Below, in pieces: positions 1 through 8,539 of a stretch of 64,000 bases of DNA (the first letter of the stretch is position 1; each line of letters begins with the position of its first letter). Under the pieces are notes generated by a model, which searched no databases, was not told the origin of the DNA, and saw nothing but the letters and a program-made list of their open reading frames with translations. Source of the stretch: Blautia sp. XA-2221 (GTDB taxonomy: Bacteria > Bacillota > Clostridia > Lachnospirales > Lachnospiraceae). The DNA is taken from NCBI RefSeq assembly GCF_028767025.1, contig NZ_JAJQXX010000004.1, forward strand, positions 1 through 64,000, given 5' to 3'. The position numbers and the translations under genes are program-made.

Positions 1-2
1 TT

Positions 3-24
3 GAAAAGCCACCGAAAGATGGCT
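3..24 (-). terminator. Rho-independent terminator, probably for dapA
   Basis: On the minus strand a 7-bp stem (AGCCATC / GGTGGCT, one G-T pair) closes a TTTC loop and is followed by a short T run. It lies about 160 bases downstream of the dapA stop with no gene between, so it probably ends the dapA transcript. Confidence 0.55.
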
Positions 25-184
25 TGTTTGCTATGCAATTTATTTTTTTCTACCCACTACCTCTTTGTTTCAAACTTACCTCCTCTGTGCGCATATCTGC
101 ACACATCCAGATACTACTTTACATATATCTGTTCTGTTACCTGCCAAAAACAGGCGTCTGAATTTAATCCAGCTCCGTTTTTAT

Positions 185-1078
185 TTATGCAAGTTTAATA
201 CCGTAATCTTTCATTGCTTTCGCAAGGATTTCTTTATTACTCTCTTCCATTTCACAAAGCGGCATACGAAGAGGTCCTACCTCCATACCCATCATGTTCA
301 TAGCTGTTTTAACCGGAATCGGATTCACTTCACAGAAAAGCGCATTGACCAGCGGAATAGCTTCAAGCTGAAGTCTTGCCGCCTCTCTGGTATCACCTTC
401 CATAAACTTCATAACAATATCATGAGTCTGCTTCGGCGCAACGTTTGACAGAACGGAAATAACGCCAAGTCCGCCAAGAGACAGGATTGGAAGAATCTGA
501 TCGTCATTGCCGGAATAAAGTTCCAGATCCTCTCCTGCAAGAGACATCATTTTTGCAATCTGAGAAAGATCTCCGCTGGCAGCCTTAATTCCAACGATAT
601 TTTTTACATTTTTTACAAGTGCAGCTACCGTAGCAGGCTGAAGATTACAACCGGTACGACTTGGCACATTGTACATGATGATCGGTGTTTCCGGAACCGC
701 ATTGGCAATCGCTGTATAATGAGCGATCAGACCTTTCTGTGTGGCTTTGTTATAATAAGGAGTTACAACCAGAAGCGCATCTACGCCATAGGAAGCCGCC
801 TCCTTGGACATCATAATCGCAGTTTCTGTACAGTTGGAACCTGTACCTGCAATCACGGGAACACGTTTTGCCACCTTATCCACTGTAAACTTAATTGTTT
901 TCAGATGTTCTCCGTGAGTCATTGTAGATGATTCACCGGTTGTTCCACAGATAATAATGGCATCTGTACTGTTAGCGATCTGAAACTCCAGAATCTCCTC
1001 CAGTTTTTCATAATTTACACTCCCGTCTTCATGCATCGGGGTTATAATAGCAACGCCTGCGCCCTTAAAAATTGCCAT
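185..1078 (-). CDS. dapA: 4-hydroxy-tetrahydrodipicolinate synthase
   Basis: Condenses pyruvate with aspartate semialdehyde in the diaminopimelate/lysine pathway; cytosolic TIM barrel, normally a tetramer. The 297 residues are the full family length. Visible signatures: GTTGES at 45-50 with the catalytic threonines, Tyr136 in YNVPSRTG, and the Schiff-base Lys165 in GIKAASGD. The start has an AAGGAGG site about six bases upstream. The next gene upstream, cobO, is 66 bases away and functionally unrelated. I see no lysine riboswitch in front of it; the leader is too short. Confidence 0.97.
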   Translation of the reverse strand: MAIFKGAGVAIITPMHEDGSVNYEKLEEILEFQIANSTDAIIICGTTGESSTMTHGEHLKTIKFTVDKVAKRVPVIAGTGSNCTETAIMMSKEAASYGVDALLVVTPYYNKATQKGLIAHYTAIANAVPETPIIMYNVPSRTGCNLQPATVAALVKNVKNIVGIKAASGDLSQIAKMMSLAGEDLELYSGNDDQILPILSLGGLGVISVLSNVAPKQTHDIVMKFMEGDTREAARLQLEAIPLVNALFCEVNPIPVKTAMNMMGMEVGPLRMPLCEMEESNKEILAKAMKDYGIKLA

Positions 1079-1144
1079 ATAAGTTCCTCCTTTTATTCTT
1101 CTGTACTATATTATGCAAATCACAGTTTTCCCGAATCACGGATT

Positions 1145-1657
1145 TTACTGTTGCTCTGAATCATTTTCAGCCATATCCTCAGTGAGTCTTATCACTGTAT
1201 CCACATAGGGCCTCAATTCTTCCGGCAGATTCGAACCGGTCATAACAATCTGCATACTTTCGTCTTTCTGCCTGAGAATGTCTGCAACTGTTTCTACGGA
1301 AACAATTCCCTGTTCCATTACACCAAGAATCTCGTCCAGCAAAAGAAAATCACATTCCTGTGTTACAACTACTTTTCTGGCAAAATTCAATCCGTTTAAA
1401 ATATTGGAACGTTCTTCTGCCTTTTCTTCATCACTCAGATCATCATAGCAGCAATCTCTTTTTTCAAATCGGAAGATCTTGATATCCAGATCATCCAACT
1501 GCTCCAGAAAATCAACAGAACGTGTTTCTTTTCCTTTCAGAAACTGAATGATAATAACGCTCTTTCCCTCAGCAGCAGCACGAAGACTGTGCCCCAGAGC
1601 CAGTGTAGTCTTTCCCTTTGCGCTTCCGCAGTATACTTCTGTTAATTCTTTTTTCAT
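1145..1657 (-). CDS. cobO: Corrinoid adenosyltransferase (CobA/CobO/BtuR family)
   Basis: Transfers the adenosyl group of ATP to cob(I)alamin or cob(I)yrinate a,c-diamide to make the coenzyme form. The 170 residues fit the family. The P-loop-like GSAKGKTT at 11-18 is the family's unusual ATP site and LLLDEI near 105 is the Walker B-like strand. The start is preceded by AGAGGA. It may be co-transcribed into dapA. With cbiK near 48 kb it points to cobalamin synthesis or salvage, though no other cob/cbi genes lie in this window. Confidence 0.93.
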   Translation of the reverse strand: MKKELTEVYCGSAKGKTTLALGHSLRAAAEGKSVIIIQFLKGKETRSVDFLEQLDDLDIKIFRFEKRDCCYDDLSDEEKAEERSNILNGLNFARKVVVTQECDFLLLDEILGVMEQGIVSVETVADILRQKDESMQIVMTGSNLPEELRPYVDTVIRLTEDMAENDSEQQ

Positions 1658-1957
1658 GACAATTCCTCTTAATATTGATGAAACTGCATCTTTTTCAATG
1701 TCCTTATCTTACCTCAGTTCACTTGAAATTGCAAGCTTTTCCGTCCTGCGCCAGCAATTCAGAGTCCGTTTAAAGCAATCTTCAACAATAACATTTTGGC
1801 TTGTATATCCCGGAATTTTTGCTTGTATGCGCCCAAAACACTTCCCGGTACAGCGCCATGTAAACAACAATCCGCTAGCAATCCTCCGTTCTGTTTTCTG
1901 TCCGTCAGTAAAAATAACCTGTCCAAACTGTCTGCCGCAGTCAAAATCCCCTCCCTG

Positions 1958-2120
1958 CATTATCGGATTTTTTAGACGCATCTGTACCAACCAGCCATAC
2001 CGAATAATCATTCTATCTGTCCCTACATTATCAAATTTTTTAAGACGCATCTGTACCAACCGGTCATAACGGATAATCGTTCTATCTGTCCCTATATTAT
2101 CAAACTTTTTAAGACGCATC
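1958..2120. repeat. 69-bp direct tandem repeat between cobO and the folT riboswitch
   Basis: Two complete 69-bp units run 1975-2043 and 2044-2112 and differ at about seven positions. A fragment of a third unit starts at 2113, and the end of a preceding unit is seen at 1958-1974. The period is a multiple of three, and the minus strand is open across the units (1709-2131, 140 codons, a 23-residue repeat beginning QMRLKKFDN). I saw no Shine-Dalgarno site or family match for that reading, so I annotate a repeat, not a gene. Confidence 0.8.
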
Positions 2121-2203
2121 TTCGCCTGCACTTTATAATATATTTTTGCGCTCGTCTCTTTGTATATTAAGACGAAAAACCTTCCAAAATATCACTTTTT
2201 TTA

Positions 2204-2232
2204 TTGCATATTATAACAAAACAGTATATAAT
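2204..2232 (+). promoter_or_regulatory. Sigma-A promoter of the folT riboswitch transcript
   Basis: TTGCAT (2204-2209), a 17-bp spacer and a perfect TATAAT (2227-2232). Initiation near 2239 would place the THF aptamer about ten bases into the RNA. Confidence 0.8.
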
Positions 2233-2249
2233 AGCCTCATAAAAAACAT

Positions 2250-2346
2250 GCAGAGTAGATTCATATGCGTAAAGTGCCATCCGGATAGAGAGTTGCCGGA
2301 AGGACGAAAAGAGTAATCTTGCGGTATATGGATTGCATCTCGCTGC
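2250..2346 (+). promoter_or_regulatory. THF (tetrahydrofolate) riboswitch
   Basis: The conserved elements of the folate riboswitch occur in order: AGAGTAGAT, GCGTAAAGTGCC, GGAAGGACGAAA, GCGGTATATGGATTGCATCT and the closing CGCTGC that pairs with GCAG at the 5' end. The class is known in Firmicutes upstream of folT and folE. It sits between a strong promoter and a FolT-type gene, which fits. It should lower folT expression when reduced folates are plentiful. Confidence 0.93.
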
Positions 2347-2368
2347 AACAGAGGGTAAATATTTTTGG

Positions 2369-2408
2369 TTATCTCCTATTGTAGTCAGATATCTGCGAAG
2401 GGAGGTAA
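2369..2408 (+). promoter_or_regulatory. Likely expression platform: Shine-Dalgarno sequestering pairing
   Basis: TTATCTCC at 2369-2376 can pair, with one G-U, to the folT ribosome site GGAGGTAA at 2401-2408. There is no U-run terminator between the aptamer and the start codon. Translational occlusion is therefore the likely output, as known for some THF riboswitches. The pairing is read by eye. Confidence 0.5.
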
Positions 2409-2415
2409 TTTTTTT

Positions 2416-2988
2416 ATGGAAAAAAACAAAAATATGTTTCTTTCCTCAGCCAAAGAGCTGAAGAGTGTGCCTGCACTTGCCATGTGCGCAATGTTTGCGG
2501 CACTTGCACTGATCCTGAATTCAGTGGCATCCATTAATCTTGGTCCGTATATCAAAATTGGATTTTCCGGAATCCCCAACCAGATTGTGGATTATCTGTT
2601 TGGTCCTGTTACCGGAGGATTATTTGCAGGAATTCTTGATATTGTAAAATATTTCATGAGACCTGACGGAGCTTTTTTCTTTGGCTTTACATTTAATGCA
2701 ATACTTGCAGCTTTTATTTACGGATGCTTTTATTACCGTAAAAAGCTGACGCTGAAAAGAGTTCTGATGGCCAAGCTGGTAGTTGTTCTTGTTGTCAATG
2801 TAATTCTGAGTACACTGTGGCTTGATATGCTGTACGGAAAAGGTTTTCTTGCAATTCTGCCTGCACGTACAGTAAAAAATCTGATCATGTGGCCCATTGA
2901 CTCCTTTATCTTTTTCACTATTACCAGACTGATTGAACAGACGGGAGTTTTCCGCATATTTAAAAAAACAGCTGTAAAACAGGCCTGA
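2416..2988 (+). CDS. folT: Folate-family ECF transporter S component (FolT-like)
   Basis: A membrane substrate-binding subunit that works with a shared EcfT/EcfA/EcfA' module, not encoded here, to import folates. From the ATG at 2416, eight bases after GGAGG, the protein has 190 residues with about five or six hydrophobic helices. The N-terminal helix ALAMCAMFAALALILNS and the following IKIGFSGIPNQIVDYLFGP segment are typical of S components. An upstream TTG at 2365 is in frame but lies inside the leader. The folate assignment rests mainly on the THF riboswitch. Confidence 0.9.
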   Translation: MEKNKNMFLSSAKELKSVPALAMCAMFAALALILNSVASINLGPYIKIGFSGIPNQIVDYLFGPVTGGLFAGILDIVKYFMRPDGAFFFGFTFNAILAAFIYGCFYYRKKLTLKRVLMAKLVVVLVVNVILSTLWLDMLYGKGFLAILPARTVKNLIMWPIDSFIFFTITRLIEQTGVFRIFKKTAVKQA

Positions 2989-3011
2989 ATTTCCAACTGA
3001 ATAAAAGATGA

Positions 3012-3056
3012 ACAAAGCCCCTGTCGATCAATATATGAATTCGTCAGGGGTTTTGT
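3012..3056 (+). terminator. Rho-independent terminator of folT
   Basis: ACAAAGCCCCTG pairs with CAGGGGTTTTGT across a 21-base loop, with a T run in the 3' arm. It starts about 25 bases after the folT stop. Confidence 0.75.
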
Positions 3057-3194
3057 GCAGCCATATATTCTCACATTTTTATTCCCACAGCCCCTCCTGA
3101 TCACAGACCGGCCTATATACCTGCCCCATTCATTTGTCCGCTTATGTACAGAAGTAATACAGACGCCTGAATGAGGCAATGTATGTCCTGACTC

Positions 3195-3821
3195 CTACTC
3201 CATGTATTCCAGTTTGCTTACTGAAACCTCGTAGGCAATACGCTTTTCTGCCTGGTTCTCACCCAGTTTTTTTACATATTCCCGGCTCTGGATACGTCCC
3301 CAGATCAGAACATGTCCCCCAACGGCAAAAGCCGAAGCATACCGGGCGTTTCTTCCCCAGCAGATACAGGGTATGTAATCAGATTTTCCATAAGGACGGT
3401 TTACAGCCATCAGAAGATCTGCGATTTCTCTTCCCAGCGGTGTTTTACGGTAAACCGGCGGTTTACAGATATATCCGTCCAGAAAGATTTGATTTACAGG
3501 AACAGAGTCATCCTCTTCCTCCACAAATCTTACCTCTCTTGCAAAAACAGAAAGCACCAGACGGTTGTGTTTTTCCTCGTGGCGGTTATAAGACCGGAAC
3601 TGGCCGTGGATTTCTATATATTCCCCCACGTAATCCTGCGTTACATCCAGAAGCCTTTCGGATACCATGACCGGGATCCTGTCCTCTGAATCACTGAGTC
3701 TCTTTACGATCAGATCCATCACATAAAATCCCTCTCCAAACACCTGATGACTGAAGGTAAAGCCCGTATCAATTTTCCCCATGATTGATACCTGATTGTT
3801 TTCAATAATTTTGTCTGCCAT
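3195..3821 (-). CDS. Single-stranded DNA-binding-like protein with two OB folds
   Basis: 208 residues, longer than housekeeping SSB and without its acidic DDDIPF-type tail. Two SSB/OB-like halves are visible: about residues 8-95 (NNQVSIMGKIDTGF...VFAREVRF) and 107-205 (NQIFLDGYICKPPVYR...CWGRNARYASAFAVGGHV...VSVSKLEYME). The second half carries the canonical SSB CWG / GxxVxxxGRIQSREY pattern. The start has GGAAGGAG eight bases upstream. It stands alone, divergent from typA. Binding of single-stranded DNA is inferred; the role (competence, repair, mobile-element legacy) is unknown. Confidence 0.75.
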   Translation of the reverse strand: MADKIIENNQVSIMGKIDTGFTFSHQVFGEGFYVMDLIVKRLSDSEDRIPVMVSERLLDVTQDYVGEYIEIHGQFRSYNRHEEKHNRLVLSVFAREVRFVEEEDDSVPVNQIFLDGYICKPPVYRKTPLGREIADLLMAVNRPYGKSDYIPCICWGRNARYASAFAVGGHVLIWGRIQSREYVKKLGENQAEKRIAYEVSVSKLEYME

Positions 3822-3920
3822 AATATAGTTCTCCTTCCTCTTTGGGTATTTTGTCTATATTAGCCTATGTACACACCCGCAAGTTTAGAACCAAAATCTT
3901 AAAAAATTTTTTTGAATACC

Positions 3921-3948
3921 TTGTAATCTGCGAGAAATGTGGTAAACT
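3921..3948 (+). promoter_or_regulatory. Possible sigma-A promoter of typA
   Basis: TTGTAA, a 16-bp spacer and TAAACT, about 65 bases before the typA start. The match is moderate. Confidence 0.4.
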
Positions 3949-4013
3949 GAAAAGTCGTACCATGAATAAAAAACACATTAATATAGAAGAAAAAAGAAAG
4001 GATTTCAAATTTT

Positions 4014-5846
4014 ATGAAGACCAAACGCGAAGATGTACGCAATGTTGCCATTATCGCCCATGTAGACCATGGCAAAACCACTCTGGTGGATCAGCTTCTG
4101 AAACAAAGCGGTGTTTTCCGCGAAAATCAGGAAGTGCAGGAGCGTGTCATGGACTCTAATGATATTGAGCGTGAGCGTGGTATCACTATTTTGTCCAAAA
4201 ACACTGCTGTCCATTATAAAGGCGTAAAAATCAATATTATCGACACTCCCGGACATGCTGATTTCGGCGGAGAAGTAGAACGTGTACTGAAAATGGTAGA
4301 TGGCGTAATTCTTCTTGTCGATGCCTTTGAGGGAGCTATGCCTCAGACAAAATTTGTTCTTAAAAAAGCGCTGGAGCTTAACCTTCATGTAATCGTCTGC
4401 ATTAACAAGATCGACCGTCCGGAAGCTCGTCCTGATGAAGTAATTGATGAAGTGCTTGAACTTCTCATGGATCTGGAAGCTTCTGATGAGCAGCTTGACT
4501 GTCCGTTCCTTTATGCATCCGCAAAAGCCGGACATGCGGTTCTCGACCTTTCCGATACACCGGAAAATATGGCTCCTCTCTTTGAAACTATTCTTAAATA
4601 TATTCCTGCTCCGGAAGGGGATCCGGATGCAGATACACAGGTTCTGATCAGCACCATCGACTACAATGAATATGTAGGACGAATTGGTGTCGGAAAAGTA
4701 GAAAACGGCAAGATTGCTGTAAATCAGGAGCTTACTCTCCTGAACCACCATGATCTGGACAAACGCCAGAAAGTAAAGATCAGCAAGCTTTATGAATTTG
4801 ACGGTTTGAACAAGATTGAAGTCAAAGAGGCTTCTATCGGATCCATCGTAGCTGTTTCCGGTATTGCAGACATCCATATCGGCGATACCCTGTGCGGCGG
4901 TGAAAATCCGGAATCCATTCCTTTCCAGAAAATTTCCGAGCCTACTATTTCCATGAATTTCCTGGTTAATGACAGCCCTCTTGCAGGACAGGAAGGAAAA
5001 TATATTACTTCCCGTCATCTCCGTGACCGTCTTTACAGAGAGTTGAACACTGACGTAAGTCTTCGTGTTGAAGATACTGAATCAACAGAATGCTTTAAGG
5101 TATCCGGACGCGGTGAGCTTCATCTTTCTGTTCTGATTGAAAATATGCGCCGTGAAGGCTATGAATTTGCCGTCAGCAAGCCTGAAGTCCTTTATCATTT
5201 TGATGAGCGCGGCAAAAAAATGGAACCAATGGAAATTGCTTATGTAGATGTTCCGGAGGAATTTTCCGGTACTGTAATTCAGAAACTCAGCGAGCGTAAA
5301 GGTGAGCTTCAGGGAATGAGCACTGCAAGTGACGGTTCTGTCCGTCTGGAATTCCATATTCCATCCCGCGGACTGATCGGTTTCCGCAGTGAATTTATGA
5401 CTTCCACAAAAGGAACCGGAATCCTGAACACCATGTTTGACGGCTACTCTCCGTACAAAGGAGATTTCCAGTATCGTAAACAGGGCTCCCTGATCGCATT
5501 TGAGGCTGGCGAGGCCGTAACCTACGGACTTTTCTCCGCTCAGGAACGAGGCGTCCTTTTCATTGGACCGGGCGCAAAAGTTTACAGCGGTATGGTAATC
5601 GGACAGAACGGTAAAGCCGAAGATATTGAGCTGAACGTATGCAAGACCAAACATCTGACTAATACCCGTTCCTCTTCCGCTGACGAGGCTTTGAAACTGA
5701 CACCACCCAAGGTATTAAGCCTTGAGCAGGCCATTGAATTTATCGACCGTGACGAGCTTCTGGAGGTAACTCCTACAAGCCTTCGCATCCGCAAAAGAAT
5801 TCTTGATCCAAGAGAAAGAAAACGTGCGGCATTTAAAAAGAACTGA
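4014..5846 (+). CDS. typA: Ribosome-associated translational GTPase TypA/BipA
   Basis: Elongation-factor-like GTPase that binds the ribosome and supports 50S assembly and stress or cold adaptation. Its 610 residues match the family. The G domain shows AHVDHGKT (15-22), [21 protein letters not shown] and [10 protein letters not shown], followed by the EF-G-like beta barrel, the domain III/V segments ([31 protein letters not shown]) and the TypA-specific C-terminal domain ending in KRAAFKKN. It is a single-gene unit with its own terminator. Confidence 0.97.
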   Translation: MKTKREDVRNVAIIAHVDHGKTTLVDQLLKQSGVFRENQEVQERVMDSNDIERERGITILSKNTAVHYKGVKINIIDTPGHADFGGEVERVLKMVDGVILLVDAFEGAMPQTKFVLKKALELNLHVIVCINKIDRPEARPDEVIDEVLELLMDLEASDEQLDCPFLYASAKAGHAVLDLSDTPENMAPLFETILKYIPAPEGDPDADTQVLISTIDYNEYVGRIGVGKVENGKIAVNQELTLLNHHDLDKRQKVKISKLYEFDGLNKIEVKEASIGSIVAVSGIADIHIGDTLCGGENPESIPFQKISEPTISMNFLVNDSPLAGQEGKYITSRHLRDRLYRELNTDVSLRVEDTESTECFKVSGRGELHLSVLIENMRREGYEFAVSKPEVLYHFDERGKKMEPMEIAYVDVPEEFSGTVIQKLSERKGELQGMSTASDGSVRLEFHIPSRGLIGFRSEFMTSTKGTGILNTMFDGYSPYKGDFQYRKQGSLIAFEAGEAVTYGLFSAQERGVLFIGPGAKVYSGMVIGQNGKAEDIELNVCKTKHLTNTRSSSADEALKLTPPKVLSLEQAIEFIDRDELLEVTPTSLRIRKRILDPRERKRAAFKKN

Positions 5847-5860
5847 TTTATCTACCCTAT

Positions 5861-5909
5861 AAAAAGACGCGGCAAAGTCATTCAGGCAATGATTTTGTCG
5901 CGCTTTTTA
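5861..5909 (+). terminator. Rho-independent terminator of typA
   Basis: A long stem pairs AAAAAGACGCGGCAAAGTCA with TGATTTTGTCGCGCTTTTT, allowing small mismatches, and ends in a T run. It lies about 15 bases after typA and may also serve the convergent anti-sigma gene. Confidence 0.85.
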
Positions 5910-5940
5910 TTCTGATTATGTTATTTGGGATTTTCAATTG

Positions 5941-7029
5941 TTATCGAATTTTTATTTCTATTTTATTGCCTAATGGACAATATATCTGTGTTAAATCTAC
6001 ATCTTCCTCATACACATGTCCTGTTCCTTCTCCATATATGCCTTCTTCTCCTGTTGTATCAAAGTATTTGTTGACAATATCTTTATTTTCATATTTATTA
6101 ACATATAACCGGAGTGTCAGTGATTCCGCTTTTTTGGAAATACGCGTATAGCGCGGGAAAGACCGATCCTGTTGAAACAATATTTCTGGTTTATTATAAT
6201 CTGCAAGTCTATAACAAACAGAATTGCCCAGATTATCTTCTCCAATTAAGTAATATTCATCATATTCTCCTAAATCTGTCATCTTTCCTGAAATCGTACT
6301 TGTAAAATCATTTAGCCGGATTTGAGAAACAGTTAAATTTTGATTTTCATTTATTTTAATCTGTTGATCTACATTAATTATTTCAGTATTTGCCTCCAGT
6401 TCTTTTAAATCTGTTTTAAATTCAAAAACAAATTCATCTGACTTCGGAAGTTCATCTGTTTTTTGTAGTTCTTCCGGTGAAGCTGCATGTATACTTATTT
6501 TTACCGCTGCCTCTCCGTTCCTAATAACATCATCTTCCATATGATAGCCAGAAACTTCTCCCCATATATCCTGTTTTTCCAGCGGCACCGGATAACTTTC
6601 ACTTAATTGCAGTGCTTTCCCATTAACAAACACATCTGTCAGCAAAACTGGCGCCTCTGTTTCGACTGAATCAGAAGTTTCCGAAAACGCCACCCATAAG
6701 TTATTCTTATCTATAGCTACTTCTTGTATGGTAAGAGAAATTCCATTTCTGGTTACAGTCTTCCCTATAATATCTGTATAACTGCCGACATCCTCAATAA
6801 CACCCAATGCTGTTCCAATCCACCAGGTAAACTGTTTCCATGCTGCTTTTACCTCTTCCTGATGCATAAAAAGACCTGTTACCAAAAATACTACTATAAA
6901 TCCCGCTACAGCAATCTTTAATAACCTGTATTTTATAACTACATGTTTTTTCCATGGACGAGAAGCCTCATAAATAAATTTTTCATCAATGTCCCCAAAT
7001 AACTCCAAAAATATATAATTATATTTCAT
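5941..7029 (-). CDS. DUF4179-type membrane anti-sigma factor
   Basis: 362 residues: a short cytosolic N-terminus (about 1-35), one transmembrane helix (about 37-54, LLKIAVAGFIVVFLVTGLFM) and a large extracytoplasmic beta-rich domain. The WWIGTALGVIEDVGSYTDIIGKTVTRNG stretch is typical of DUF4179 proteins, shown here only as a family marker. Its ATG overlaps the sigma gene stop by four bases (ATGA), so the two are translationally coupled. By family precedent it should hold the sigma factor at the membrane until an envelope signal arrives. The signal is unknown. Confidence 0.8.
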   Translation of the reverse strand: MKYNYIFLELFGDIDEKFIYEASRPWKKHVVIKYRLLKIAVAGFIVVFLVTGLFMHQEEVKAAWKQFTWWIGTALGVIEDVGSYTDIIGKTVTRNGISLTIQEVAIDKNNLWVAFSETSDSVETEAPVLLTDVFVNGKALQLSESYPVPLEKQDIWGEVSGYHMEDDVIRNGEAAVKISIHAASPEELQKTDELPKSDEFVFEFKTDLKELEANTEIINVDQQIKINENQNLTVSQIRLNDFTSTISGKMTDLGEYDEYYLIGEDNLGNSVCYRLADYNKPEILFQQDRSFPRYTRISKKAESLTLRLYVNKYENKDIVNKYFDTTGEEGIYGEGTGHVYEEDVDLTQIYCPLGNKIEIKIR

Positions 7030-7580
7030 AACAGATCACCTGCCTTTTTCCATAATTTTTTTCTGCTTCGAAACAGGCTGGATTTCACCTTACTTTCCGA
7101 AACAGAATGTCTTCTGGAAATCTCTTTAATATCATCCATATACCAATAACGCCGCACAAAAATATCTCTGTCCTCTTCTTTTAGTCCTTTTAGAAATTCA
7201 TCCAGAATGTCTAAAATCTCCTGACGTTTTATATTATGTTCCAGAGAATATTGTACCGTTTCTTCCAGACGTTCCAGTTCACCATTAATATCTGCCATAT
7301 GAGTATCCACTCTTTTAAACGCATTTTTCCTCCGTAAACAGTCGATTGCCTGATTTCGAGTTATTCTTCCAACAAATGCGGATAGCATTTTCGGAATTTT
7401 AGGTGGAATCTCATTCCATGTTATGAGCCAGGTATCGTTTACACATTCTTCTGAATCTTCTTTATTCAACAAAATATTCCATGCGATTCCAAAGCAGAGT
7501 TTTGAATATTTTATATCTGTCTGACGAATTGCTTCTTCAGATCTGTTTAAAAATAACTCAATGATATCTGTATCTTCCAT
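7026..7580 (-). CDS. ECF-type RNA polymerase sigma factor
   Basis: 184 residues with sigma region 2 (YSKLCFGIAWNILLNKEDSEECVNDTWL...) and region 4 (EDRDIFVRRYWYMDDIKEISRRHSVSESKVKSSLFRSRKKL). I chose the ATG at 7580 because GGAGG lies five bases upstream; an in-frame codon at 7607 has no such site. It directs RNA polymerase to an envelope-stress type regulon. The gene precedes and overlaps its DUF4179 anti-sigma partner. An ECF-style promoter about 30 bases upstream suggests self-activation. Confidence 0.9.
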   Translation of the reverse strand: MEDTDIIELFLNRSEEAIRQTDIKYSKLCFGIAWNILLNKEDSEECVNDTWLITWNEIPPKIPKMLSAFVGRITRNQAIDCLRRKNAFKRVDTHMADINGELERLEETVQYSLEHNIKRQEILDILDEFLKGLKEEDRDIFVRRYWYMDDIKEISRRHSVSESKVKSSLFRSRKKLWKKAGDLL

Positions 7581-7616
7581 AGTCGCCTCCTGTTCATCTA
7601 CTCCCATATATTATAT

Positions 7617-7644
7617 TAGACGTATTTTTTCATCTTGTGTTGCA
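7617..7644 (-). promoter_or_regulatory. ECF-type autoregulatory promoter of the sigma / anti-sigma pair
   Basis: On the minus strand a -35 TGCAAC (7639-7644) and a -10 CGTCTA (7617-7622) are separated by 16 bp. This resembles ECF promoters (AAC box, N16-17, CGTC) and not sigma-A sites. No better sigma-A promoter is visible in the short space before the start. Confidence 0.6.
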
Positions 7645-7671
7645 TTTTTTACAAAATAAAATCTTGTCCAG

Positions 7672-7713
7672 GCAAAAGAAATCCCCGAAACCGACACAGT
7701 CGGCTCGGGGATT
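7672..7713 (-). terminator. Rho-independent terminator of the adhE transcript
   Basis: AATCCCCGA ... TCGGGGATT with further internal ACCGAC/GTCGG-type pairing, followed on the minus strand by TTCTTTT. It lies about 50 bases beyond the kinase-like gene that follows adhE. Confidence 0.85.
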
Positions 7714-7760
7714 TTATAAATAATAAAGGGATTTGTTTTAAATGATTTTTTGTTTGCAAT

Positions 7761-8519
7761 TTACTGGAAATCAATGATATCTGTCCAACGAAGCAGGAAC
7801 TCTTCTTCCTCTTTTACACCTTTGGTAAGCTGCGCTGCCGCTGCAATGGGAAGCCATTTCTGTACATACTGCTTTGCGGTATCGCTTTTCCTGCAGAAAA
7901 GTTTCAGATACAGATCAGCCATTTTTTCATCTTTCAAAGCAAACTCCAGATAAGTAATGGCTGCGTCGCCGCTGGCATTTCCCTGAGTTGCATGGGACCA
8001 GTCTACGATCTTCATGGTTCCATCTTCTGCAACGATCACATTGCTTGGGTTAAAATCGCCATGGCAGAGCTTGGTGTGATCTGGCATAGAGTCCAGTCTT
8101 GTCAGCAGTTCGTAGCGGACAGTAGCATCCAGTTTATCTTTCATGCTCTCAATCTTGCGGGCAAATTTGTCCTTCTGAAGTGTAAGACGCGGAGCTTTTT
8201 TCTCATGCATGGAAAGCTGAAGATCTACAAATTTCTCCATGTATTCCTCAAGTTTTTCCGGATTTTCATTCATCAGCTGTTCCAGAGTTTTTCCTTCTGT
8301 ATATTCGATCACTATCGCCCATTCACCGTCAATCTCGGTTACTTCTAAAACCTTCGGGATATCCAGACCGCTTTCCTCTACGCGAGCCTGGCAAAGAGCT
8401 TCATTAAAAACGTTCGCCTTACCATGCTCTCTGGTAAATACCTTGATAATACGGTCTCCGTCTTTGTAAACAACTTTGTATGGACGTGTCAAAAATACCT
8501 TTTTGTCTTTCAACTTCAT
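7761..8519 (-). CDS. Aminoglycoside-phosphotransferase-fold small-molecule kinase, adhE-linked
   Basis: 252 residues of the APH/choline kinase superfamily. The Brenner-type catalytic loop is HGDFNPSNV at 153-161 and the metal-binding Asp173 is in IVDWSHA. The N-lobe has a beta-hairpin (KVVYKDGDRIIKVF) and EYTEGKTL as the hinge. It starts 20 bases after the adhE stop and shares its terminator, so it is co-transcribed. Antibiotic resistance is unlikely from this context. The substrate is unknown; a sugar, choline-like or cofactor substrate is possible. Confidence 0.75.
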   Translation of the reverse strand: MKLKDKKVFLTRPYKVVYKDGDRIIKVFTREHGKANVFNEALCQARVEESGLDIPKVLEVTEIDGEWAIVIEYTEGKTLEQLMNENPEKLEEYMEKFVDLQLSMHEKKAPRLTLQKDKFARKIESMKDKLDATVRYELLTRLDSMPDHTKLCHGDFNPSNVIVAEDGTMKIVDWSHATQGNASGDAAITYLEFALKDEKMADLYLKLFCRKSDTAKQYVQKWLPIAAAAQLTKGVKEEEEFLLRWTDIIDFQ

Positions 8520-8539
8520 GGTAAATACCCTCCCTTTTC

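Noticed and set aside
1079-1144. Lysine riboswitch before dapA
   Set aside because: The gap to cobO is 66 bases, far too short for the lysine aptamer, and no conserved parts were seen.
1958-2120. Tandem 69-bp repeats as a CRISPR array
   Set aside because: Units abut without unique spacers, are longer than CRISPR repeats, number only about two, and no cas genes are near.
4005-5018. 337-codon minus-strand frame opposite typA
   Set aside because: It mirrors a highly conserved GTPase gene, has no ribosome site and encodes a Cys/Phe-rich peptide typical of antisense frames.
7761-8519. Antibiotic resistance phosphotransferase
   Set aside because: The fold matches, but co-transcription with adhE, chromosomal context and lack of mobile elements do not support a resistance role.
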